A stretch of DNA of 64,000 nt. Origin: Sphingomonadales bacterium (lineage in GTDB: Bacteria; Bacteroidota; Bacteroidia; Chitinophagales; Chitinophagaceae). The position numbers and the translations under genes are program-made. The notes under the pieces were generated by a model. It did no database searches. It had not been told where the DNA came from and was given only the letters and a program-made list of their open reading frames with translations. The DNA is taken from assembly GCA_016872195.1 (NCBI GenBank), contig VHAT01000002.1, forward strand, positions 50,568-114,567, given 5' to 3'. Below are positions 57,169 to 64,000 of the stretch, piece after piece; position 1 is the stretch's first letter; every line of letters begins with the position of its first letter.

Positions 57169-58236
57169 ATGAAAAAATATTCAGCAGGAGTCTTATTTGG
57201 AGAGGAACTGGCCTCACTATATCGAGATGCGAAAGACAATCAATTTGCCTTACCGGCTGTCAATACGATCGGCACGAACAGCATCAACGCCACGCTCGAA
57301 ACCGCGGCCAAGGTCAACTCGCCCGTTATCATACAATTCTCTAATGGCGGAGCCCAATTCATTGCCGGAAAAGGCATGCCTAACGATCAATTGCAAGGCA
57401 ATATACAGGGCGGTATCTCAGGCGCTCTCCATATCCATAATGTAGCCAAGTACTATGGAGTACCCGTAGTGCTTCATACCGATCATGCCTCAAAGAAATG
57501 GTTACCCTGGATAAGTGGCCTGCTGGATGCCGGAGAATCCTTTTTTAAGGAAAAAGGAAAACCCTTATTCAGCTCACACATGCTTGACCTGAGCGAGGAG
57601 CCCATCGAAGAAAATATTTCTACCTCGGTGCAGTTTTACAAAAGAATGAAACCCCTTGGCATGAGTATTGAAATTGAGCTGGGGGTTACCGGCGGAGAAG
57701 AAGATGGTGTCGATAATTCCGATGTAGAAAACGCTAAACTATACACCCAGCCCGAGGATGTAGCCTACGCTTATAAGACACTGAGTGAAGTAGGCAATTT
57801 GTTTACTGTTGCCGCGGCATTTGGGAATGTCCATGGCGTATACAAGCCCGGCAACGTTGAATTAAGACCCGAGATCTTGCAAAATAGCCAGCTCCATATC
57901 GAAAAGCAACTCAAGACCGGTCCCAAGCCTGTATACTTCGTATTTCATGGAGGTAGCGGCTCTCCACAACATCAGATCCGCGAAGCGATCGGTTACGGTG
58001 CCATCAAAATGAATATCGATACCGACTTGCAGTGGGCCTTTTGGGAGGGCGTACTGACCAACTATAAAAAGAATGAAGCCTATTTGCAAGGGCAACTAGG
58101 TAATCCCGAAGGCGAAGAAAAGCCCAACAAGAAGTACTACGACCCCAGGGTCTGGCTTCGGAAAGGAGAAGAAGCCTTTTGTAAACGACTCGAAACAGCG
58201 TTCGAAGACCTGAACTGTATCAACCGCAATCAGTAA
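57169..58236 (+). CDS. fbaA: Fructose-bisphosphate aldolase, class II
   Basis: 355 residues, normal for the class IIA enzymes. Zinc ligands are in VVLHTDHASKKW, the Glu/acidic block IEIELGVTGGEEDGVDNSD, HGVYKPGN and FHGGSGSPQHQIREA. It splits fructose 1,6-bisphosphate in glycolysis and rejoins it in gluconeogenesis. Its last 7 bases overlap the convergent protease gene. A near-match promoter element (TACCTTGC) lies in the 59-bp upstream gap but is not scored. Confidence 0.95.
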   Translation: MKKYSAGVLFGEELASLYRDAKDNQFALPAVNTIGTNSINATLETAAKVNSPVIIQFSNGGAQFIAGKGMPNDQLQGNIQGGISGALHIHNVAKYYGVPVVLHTDHASKKWLPWISGLLDAGESFFKEKGKPLFSSHMLDLSEEPIEENISTSVQFYKRMKPLGMSIEIELGVTGGEEDGVDNSDVENAKLYTQPEDVAYAYKTLSEVGNLFTVAAAFGNVHGVYKPGNVELRPEILQNSQLHIEKQLKTGPKPVYFVFHGGSGSPQHQIREAIGYGAIKMNIDTDLQWAFWEGVLTNYKKNEAYLQGQLGNPEGEEKPNKKYYDPRVWLRKGEEAFCKRLETAFEDLNCINRNQ

Positions 58237-60353
58237 CGAATAGCCACCGACCGCTTGATACTGAGTATGTCTTTTATCACTTTTACACCTTGGTCAAGGT
58301 AAATATCCTTTTTTAGCGAACCGATCCAACTATTGAATCGCTCTTGCTTGGCCGTGTCGGTAGCATACTTGTTCTCTTCGCCACTGAGTGGAGTAACCAA
58401 CAGTGGTGTACGAAGCTGCTGCAATTTTTCCAGTTGCTTTACTTTTTGCCTTACCAGTTCTTGTTCTTGCTGATAGGTGCTAAGCAATAAAGAATATTGT
58501 TTGTCGTTTTGCTCGGCCAACCACTTGGCTGTCTGTCCGATCAGAATAAAAGTAGAGTCCTGTGCCAGGCGCTGCGCGCTCATTCTCTTTACTTCTTCGA
58601 GATCAAAACCGGGTGTCCAGGTTATAAAACTAGTCTTGTTGATCTGGTCCCAAGGTAATGCCTCTGGGGTATCCTTCTCCCGAAGCTTCATATACTCGTA
58701 ATTATCAGGAATTACAATATCGGCCTTTACCCCCCGCAACTGCGTTGACGCCCCTGTTACCCGGTAAAATTTCTGAAGGGTCAATTTGACAGATCCTAAC
58801 TCGTCACTGGTAGAGGAAAATCCATAGACGGGATCCAGACCGATATTTCGTTGTACCGTTCCCTTTCCATAGGTGGAACTGCTTCCGACCACCAGTGCCC
58901 TGCCATAGTCCTGCATGGCAGCCGCAAAGATCTCAGAGGCAGAAGCGCTAAATTCATTGACCATCACCACGAGCGGCCCATCGTACTGTACAGAGCGGTC
59001 CTTGTCGCTTAACACACTGGCCTGCCGGTCGCGATCCTTAACCTGTACAATGGGGCCCTCAGGAATAAATAAGCCAGCCATCTGTACGACATCATATAGA
59101 GAGCCACCCCCGTTGTTTCGTAGGTCCAAGATCACACCCGACACATTCTCCTTCTTCAACTTTTCTAATTCCTTGGCCACATCAATGTAGCAACGTCTTC
59201 CTTTGGGGTCATCGAAATTGGCATAGAAATCGGGCAAATAGATATAGCCGATCTTGGCCTCTCCTTCTTTTAGAATAGCACTACGGGCATATCCTTCGTC
59301 TTGCACGATCTTTTCTCTGATCATCGTCACTTCCTTGATATCGCCGGCAGGCTTACGAATGATGAGTCTGACCTCGGTATTCTTTTTTCCTCTGATCAGC
59401 TTAACAGCATCCGTGGTCATAAAACCGGTCAGATCCACTGGCTCTTCTTTTCCCTGCCCCACTTTGAGGATAATATCACCGGGTTGGATCTGCCCTGACT
59501 TGTACGAAGGACTGCCCGTTACCACACTGGTGATCTTTATATTTCCATCATCATACTGCAGCGTGGCCCCGATCCCAAAGAACTCACCACTCATCTCCTC
59601 ATCGAAGTAACGCTTATCGACGGGAGGCATGAACTCGGTATGTGGGTCCATGGAATTGGTGATCGTATTGACCAGCAAATTAAATTTATCGTCTTGATTG
59701 AACTTGAGGCGAAGTCGGTCAAAATTCCGCTCCATGAGCTTGCCCACTTTTTCGCGTGCTTCGCGCTCGAGGGTTGAATCGGCTTTTTGCACAACGCCTT
59801 CTTTACCCTTATTCTTTTCACGTAATTCTATCGCATCGGCATAGCGCTCCAAGGTCATGTATTTCAACTTTTGTCTCCAACGTTGCAAACGCTCTTGCGC
59901 ATTTACGGGCGAGGTCATCTTATCGGCATCCAGCTCAACTTGTTCGGGAACAGAAAAGTCAAATGGTTTAGAGAGGATGCTCTTGTAGATCGAGTTAGCC
60001 TCCTCCATACGCTGGTTAAAAACATCGCCCGCTTTTTTGACGAACACGACGGGAGCACCCTTCAATTCATCGTCAATGGATCTTTCGTAGGTTCTCAATT
60101 TTTCAATATCCTCCGAGAGCAAGATATTTTTTTCCGGATCCAATTCTTCGAGGTAACGGCGAAATACCTTTTGAGAAAAGGCATCATCAAGGGGCTGTGG
60201 ACTGAAATGCCCCTCCTCCAGCATTCGACCCACTAAGACCATGATCTTCTCGTAGCGACCGGGAGGATCGGTAGGACCCGAAGTATCCATCGCGAAAACG
60301 GTGAGATATCCAATGCCAGCCAAGAACAAGATCAAAAAAGGTATTCGCTTCAT
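58230..60353 (-). CDS. prc: Tail-specific protease, Prc/Tsp-like (S41)
   Basis: 707 residues from the ATG at 60353, supported by a -7 element at 60390-60397 that excludes the ATG at 60401. N-terminal signal/anchor (about 4-20), helical N-terminal region (about 40-240), PDZ domain (about 250-345, GIGATLQYDDGNIKITSV), and S41 core with DLRNNGGGSLYDVV, NEFSASASEIFAAAMQDYG and STYGKGTVQ, followed by a C-terminal helical domain. It degrades tagged or misfolded periplasmic proteins. A second, CtpA-like S41 protease is encoded 4 kb away. Confidence 0.94.
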   Translation of the reverse strand: MKRIPFLILFLAGIGYLTVFAMDTSGPTDPPGRYEKIMVLVGRMLEEGHFSPQPLDDAFSQKVFRRYLEELDPEKNILLSEDIEKLRTYERSIDDELKGAPVVFVKKAGDVFNQRMEEANSIYKSILSKPFDFSVPEQVELDADKMTSPVNAQERLQRWRQKLKYMTLERYADAIELREKNKGKEGVVQKADSTLEREAREKVGKLMERNFDRLRLKFNQDDKFNLLVNTITNSMDPHTEFMPPVDKRYFDEEMSGEFFGIGATLQYDDGNIKITSVVTGSPSYKSGQIQPGDIILKVGQGKEEPVDLTGFMTTDAVKLIRGKKNTEVRLIIRKPAGDIKEVTMIREKIVQDEGYARSAILKEGEAKIGYIYLPDFYANFDDPKGRRCYIDVAKELEKLKKENVSGVILDLRNNGGGSLYDVVQMAGLFIPEGPIVQVKDRDRQASVLSDKDRSVQYDGPLVVMVNEFSASASEIFAAAMQDYGRALVVGSSSTYGKGTVQRNIGLDPVYGFSSTSDELGSVKLTLQKFYRVTGASTQLRGVKADIVIPDNYEYMKLREKDTPEALPWDQINKTSFITWTPGFDLEEVKRMSAQRLAQDSTFILIGQTAKWLAEQNDKQYSLLLSTYQQEQELVRQKVKQLEKLQQLRTPLLVTPLSGEENKYATDTAKQERFNSWIGSLKKDIYLDQGVKVIKDILSIKRSVAIRY

Positions 60354-60389
60354 ATTCAACCAGTATTTTAAGGAAAAACGCATAGGATC

Positions 60390-60397
60390 CAAAAATA
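60390..60397 (-). promoter_or_regulatory. Bacteroidota -7 element for prc
   Basis: On the minus strand TATTTTTG, a full TAnnTTTG match, 37 bases upstream of the prc ATG. No -33 element at usual spacing. Confidence 0.45.
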
Positions 60398-60440
60398 GCA
60401 TAAAATGGTGGTGGATTTTTTTACAACTACGAAACTTACG

Positions 60441-60448
60441 TACCTTTG
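60441..60448 (+). promoter_or_regulatory. Bacteroidota -7 element for tRNA-His
   Basis: TACCTTTG, full match, 47 bases upstream of the tRNA. The -33 region is a T-rich run without a clean TTTG. Confidence 0.5.
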
Positions 60449-60494
60449 CATTTCTTTAACCGAAGTACGCTCAAAGCGGCTTTGGTGAGTCTAC

Positions 60495-60569
60495 GGTGGC
60501 TATAGCTCAGTTGGTTAGAGCATCAGATTGTGGTTCTGAGGGTCGCCGGTTCGAGCCCGGTTAGCCACC
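60495..60569 (+). tRNA. tRNA-His (anticodon GTG)
   Basis: Acceptor GTGGCTA/TAGCCAC, D stem GCTC/GAGC, anticodon stem TCAGA/TCTGA around loop TTGTGGT (anticodon GTG), T stem GCCGG/CCGGT. The extra G at position -1 (60495) faces C73 (60569), the His-tRNA identity pair. CCA is not encoded. Confidence 0.96.
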
Positions 60570-60572
60570 CTA

Positions 60573-60599
60573 AAGACCCCGTCAGACAGGCGGGGTCTT
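60573..60599 (+). terminator. Hairpin after tRNA-His
   Basis: Perfect 9-bp stem (AAGACCCCG, 60573-60581, with CGGGGTCTT, 60591-60599) and a 9-base loop right after the tRNA. The following sequence is only moderately T-rich, so it is probably a terminator but a weak one. Confidence 0.65.
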
Positions 60600-60632
60600 G
60601 CCTTATTCATCGGTTTCTATCATCTGTTAATT

Positions 60633-61238
60633 ATGACATACGGTCAAATACTATTGGTCTTGATCTCGGGATTTATCGGTTGGGTCACCAATTGGATCGC
60701 GATCAAAATGCTATTTCATCCTCGCGAACCCATCAACTTATTCGGATTGACCATTCAGGGCATCTTTCCTAAGAACCAGTCGCAGTTTGCCCAGAAACTG
60801 GGAAAATTGGTCAGCGGGGAGTTTCTCTCCTTCTCCGACATCGAAAAAAAGATCAGTGAACCAGGCAATATTCAAAAAATGATGCCCCTCATAGAGCAGC
60901 ATGTCGACACCTTTCTCAACAAGAGACTTAGTGAACAACTTCCTATGATCAGCATGTTTTTGGGCGATAAAACGATTGCAAAATTGAAAGCCACTTTTAT
61001 GCAGGAGATCGAAACGATCCTGCCCGCTGTCATGCGTTCCTATGCGGGGGAACTACGCACCGACTTGGACCTCGAGGAGATCATTACCGAGAAAGTAAGC
61101 CGCTTTTCCTCGGATAGACTAGAGGAGTTACTATATCAAATTATGGCCAAAGAATTCCGCTTTGTAGAATGGGTGGGTGCCTTTATCGGCTTACTGATCG
61201 GTCTTTTACAAGTAGCCCTTGGCAGCTGGCTGAATTGA
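60633..61238 (+). CDS. DUF445 family membrane protein
   Basis: 201 residues with hydrophobic segments at the start (about 5-22) and end (about 182-198) and a helical, soluble middle. The opening LLVLISGFIGWVTNWIAIKMLFHPREP is the DUF445/YheB signature. Function is unknown; related proteins are linked to envelope or spore-coat processes in other phyla, which does not define its role here. Confidence 0.82.
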   Translation: MTYGQILLVLISGFIGWVTNWIAIKMLFHPREPINLFGLTIQGIFPKNQSQFAQKLGKLVSGEFLSFSDIEKKISEPGNIQKMMPLIEQHVDTFLNKRLSEQLPMISMFLGDKTIAKLKATFMQEIETILPAVMRSYAGELRTDLDLEEIITEKVSRFSSDRLEELLYQIMAKEFRFVEWVGAFIGLLIGLLQVALGSWLN

Positions 61239-61333
61239 ACAATTTCCATTTATACTTGTTATAAACCGGCTGTATAAAACCTTCTGATAGCCAACAGTTT
61301 AAACAAAGATTTTCGTCTAATAAAAAACAGTTG

Positions 61334-63979
61334 ATGAAACATTACTTTCTCCTTTCGTTCTCCCTGCTTTTCTCTTTTTTTGCTTTCTCCCAGCCCCCCA
61401 TGGGCATGGGCAGAACAAGTGGTGCCGGTGGCAGTCGCCCTCAGGTCAACGGTAATTTTTATGGCAAAGTCGTGGAGTCGAATACCGGAAAACCTATCGA
61501 ATACGCCTCGGTACAACTCTTACAAAATAAATTCGATTCGGCTACCAAGAAAAGAAAAGATCAAGTGATCGGAGGCATGATCACTCGCTCCAATGGTGAC
61601 TTCCGCCTCGAAAACATTCCTGCGTTTGGACAATACAAACTGCGCGTCAATGTAGTGGGCTATACCCATTACGAACAACCGATTTCTTTCGACATAAAAA
61701 TGCCACAAGGCGGAAACGCCGATTTTACGGCCATGCTCTCGGCACTCGATAAAGATTTGGGCAACATTAAGATCAGTATTGCAGAAAAGACCCTCGAAAA
61801 TGTTACTGTTAGCTCCGGTACCTCCGGTCTTCGCTTAGGAATTGATCGAAAGGTATTCGGTGTTGATAAAAATATCGTTTCGGCCGGGGGGACCGCTATT
61901 GATGTTATGCGCAATGTGCCCTCGATCAATGTAGACATAGACGGGAATGTAACCATGCGCAACAACACACCCCAGCTATTTGTCGATGGCAGACCGACCG
62001 TATTGACCCTGGAGCAAATTCCAGCCGATGCGATCGAGTCAGTCGAGATCATTACCAACCCATCCGCCAAATTCGATGCCTCGGGAGGCACAGCGGGTAT
62101 CTTGAACATCATCCTAAAAAAGAACAAGCGCGTAGGCTACAGTGGTAACCTCCGTAGTAATATCGACTCCCGAGCCCGAATCGGCATGGGTGGTGATATC
62201 AATTTGCGTCAAAATAAACTCAATTTCTTTGCCAGTGTCAATTTTAACCAACGCAAGTCGATCAGTAACGGTCTTACCTACAGAACAACGCTGATCTCCA
62301 ACCCAAATACCCTACTGAATCAAGAAGACCAAAGCATCAGCATCGGTTACTTCATGTTCTTTAGGGCCGGGCTTGATTATTTTATCAATAACCGAAATAC
62401 GTTCTCGGTATCGATCAACAAAGGAGGAGGCGAATTTAAGCCCACCAGTATTGGGGATATTTCGATCGACTCGTTGTACAATACCCCTAAGAGATCGAAT
62501 AGCGAAAGAAATTCTCTATCCAATAGCGAATTTGCCTTTACCGGTATCACCACGAGCTTTAAACATCTTTTTCCCCGCGCAGGGGAAGAATGGTCTGTTG
62601 ACCTTACCTATAATGTGAGCAATAGCACCAATTTCAATCAAATCACTACCTACTATTACGACAACCCGTTATCATCGCTGTCCAGAACCGCGGCTCAACA
62701 ACAGGATGGAACTGGAGACAATGATAATCTTGTGATCCAAACCGATTATGTCCGTCCGCTGACCGAAAAGTCAAAATGGGAGGCGGGTCTCCGTGCGCAA
62801 TTAAGAAACGTAGACAATAAAAATGATTTTTACTTGATCAATGGGTCGTCTTTATTTTACATTCCTGCCCTCTCTGTAAATTACAATAGTCATGATAATG
62901 TGCTGGCTGCATACAGTACCTACTCGAATCAAATTAAAAATTTCGGATACCAGCTGGGTATTCGGGTCGAAAGCAGCCGTTATGATGGTGTGCTGCCCGA
63001 TCTGAACCAAGAATTCAGTATCGATTTTCCAGTTAGCCTATTTCCCAGTGTCTTTCTAACACAAAAATTGAAGAAAAATCAGGATCTGCAGTTGAATTAT
63101 ACTAGAAAGATCAATCGCCCCAATTTCTTTCAACTCTACCCCTTCACCGATTATTCCGACTCCCTGAACCTGAGTCGCGGGAATCCGAATCTGGTTCCAG
63201 AATTTACCAGCTCCGTAGAACTTTCTTATCAAAAGACATTCACCAATAAAGATAATTTTATCGCCTCGGCCTACTTTAAACAGACCGATAATCTGATCAC
63301 TCGCTATCAAGATAAAGAGGTTAGCGCGACAAGCGGAAAAGATGTCCTGATCAACACTTTTATCAATGCCAATAGCAGCTATGTAACTGGATTGGAACTG
63401 GTTTCAAAAAATAAAATGCGTCCCTGGTGGGACCTCACCACTAATTTCAATCTCTTTACATCGGTGATCAAGTTGAGTGACCGGAACTTGACCGATCTGG
63501 ATCCGTTTGCCTCGTTTTTTATAAAGCTAAACAATAGCTTTAAACTGCAAAAAAGCCTCACCTTTCAGCTGTCGGGCGAGTACCAGTCTCGCTCTGTCTT
63601 ACCGCCTGGAGGAAGTGGTGGCGGTGGAGGAGGTCGCTGGGGCGGCGGTATGGGCATGTTCGGTGGCGGTATGTTCGGCCAGACCAGTGCCGCACAGGGC
63701 TACCAGAAGGCCAACTACTTTGTAGATGCTGCCTTGCGATTTGAATTTGGTAAAACAAAACAAGCCAACCTCTCTTGGAATATCAATGATATTTTTAGAA
63801 CCAGAAGACAGCAGATATTCTCCTCTTCGGCACTCTTCGTGCAAGATGTATTTAGACGCCGCGATCCCCAACTGATGCGTTTGAATTTTGGCTGGCGTTT
63901 TGGAAAGTTCGACCCCAACCTCTTCAAACGCAAAAGCAATAAACTGATGGGCGAAGGGATGGAAAACATCAACATGTGA
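61334..63979 (+). CDS. TonB-dependent-receptor-like outer-membrane beta-barrel protein
   Basis: 881 residues from the ATG at 61334 (a TTG one codon earlier is less likely). Signal peptide (residues 4-18, cleavage near FSQ), a CarboxypepD_reg-like domain (about 38-125, GKVVESNTGKPIEYASVQLL), a plug-like region (about 140-260, including VPSINVDIDGNV and PADAIESVEIITNPSAKFDASGGTAGILNI), then a 14-strand-type barrel of the OMP_b-brl_3 family. It has no SusD partner, so it belongs to the non-SusC receptor group. A glycine-rich insert is present near residues 757-790. Substrate unknown. Confidence 0.87.
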   Translation: MKHYFLLSFSLLFSFFAFSQPPMGMGRTSGAGGSRPQVNGNFYGKVVESNTGKPIEYASVQLLQNKFDSATKKRKDQVIGGMITRSNGDFRLENIPAFGQYKLRVNVVGYTHYEQPISFDIKMPQGGNADFTAMLSALDKDLGNIKISIAEKTLENVTVSSGTSGLRLGIDRKVFGVDKNIVSAGGTAIDVMRNVPSINVDIDGNVTMRNNTPQLFVDGRPTVLTLEQIPADAIESVEIITNPSAKFDASGGTAGILNIILKKNKRVGYSGNLRSNIDSRARIGMGGDINLRQNKLNFFASVNFNQRKSISNGLTYRTTLISNPNTLLNQEDQSISIGYFMFFRAGLDYFINNRNTFSVSINKGGGEFKPTSIGDISIDSLYNTPKRSNSERNSLSNSEFAFTGITTSFKHLFPRAGEEWSVDLTYNVSNSTNFNQITTYYYDNPLSSLSRTAAQQQDGTGDNDNLVIQTDYVRPLTEKSKWEAGLRAQLRNVDNKNDFYLINGSSLFYIPALSVNYNSHDNVLAAYSTYSNQIKNFGYQLGIRVESSRYDGVLPDLNQEFSIDFPVSLFPSVFLTQKLKKNQDLQLNYTRKINRPNFFQLYPFTDYSDSLNLSRGNPNLVPEFTSSVELSYQKTFTNKDNFIASAYFKQTDNLITRYQDKEVSATSGKDVLINTFINANSSYVTGLELVSKNKMRPWWDLTTNFNLFTSVIKLSDRNLTDLDPFASFFIKLNNSFKLQKSLTFQLSGEYQSRSVLPPGGSGGGGGGRWGGGMGMFGGGMFGQTSAAQGYQKANYFVDAALRFEFGKTKQANLSWNINDIFRTRRQQIFSSSALFVQDVFRRRDPQLMRLNFGWRFGKFDPNLFKRKSNKLMGEGMENINM

Positions 63980-64000
63980 TCGGGACAAAAAGAGTTCATA

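Noticed and set aside
1..64000. Mobile element, CRISPR array, prophage or defence system
   Set aside because: No transposase, integrase, phage structural gene, direct-repeat array or known defence family was seen; gene content is housekeeping and envelope.

Overview
This window looks like ordinary chromosome from a Bacteroidota bacterium, most likely a Chitinophagaceae-type lineage, with base composition in the mid-40s % GC by eye. Evidence for the phylum: a SusC/SusD pair, phylum-typical families (GSCFA, DUF4270, DUF4397, a fused SpmA/SpmB protein, an N-domain-only glycogen synthase), a three-gene type B succinate dehydrogenase, few Shine-Dalgarno sequences before start codons, and at least twelve upstream regions with the Bacteroidota -7 promoter element TAnnTTTG. 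I found no insertion sequence, prophage, CRISPR array, rRNA operon or defence island.

Layout. 1-2.6 kb: end of miaE, a small-molecule kinase, and a convergent GSCFA protein. 2.6-7.9 kb (minus): HMG-CoA lyase, rlmB, metK, a DUF4270 lipoprotein and the truncated glycogen synthase. 8-13.7 kb (plus): a flippase-like membrane protein, an aldehyde dehydrogenase, a subtilase, accD and smpB. 13.8-25.2 kb (minus): parE - methyltransferase - DUF1835 - parC, then smc with a thiol-oxidoreductase-like protein, and an orphan ABC ATPase. 25.2-30 kb: flavin reductase, and histidine-degradation genes hutU and hutH separated by a purine nucleoside phosphorylase. 30 kb: tRNA-Arg(TCT) and an atypical LuxR-type response regulator. 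30.9-38.8 kb: ung, plsC, then an envelope block (lptD divergent from amidase - MlaD-like - OstA-like). 38.9-45.4 kb: DeoR regulator - susC - susD - DUF4397 lipoprotein, closed by a strong terminator. 45.5-51.7 kb: SpmAB-like protein, ychF and sdhCAB. 51.8-54.1 kb: sugar kinase - murQ - unknown gene. 54.2-64 kb: two S41 proteases, a CBS-domain PLP enzyme, class II aldolase, tRNA-His, a DUF445 protein and a TonB-dependent-receptor-like outer-membrane protein.

How the genes fit together: the strongest functional groupings are LPS transport and peptidoglycan remodelling (lptD, OstA-like, MlaD-like, amidase), peptidoglycan recycling (kinase plus murQ), topoisomerase IV with two unexplained partners, histidine catabolism, and the quinone-linked Sdh complex. 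No clearly new multi-gene system is visible. The best leads are small: the two genes inside the parE-parC operon, the unknown third gene of the murQ operon, a 19-nt palindrome at 54150-54168, the DeoR-headed SusCD locus, the absence of panC/panD from their usual place, and proteins missing expected active-site residues.
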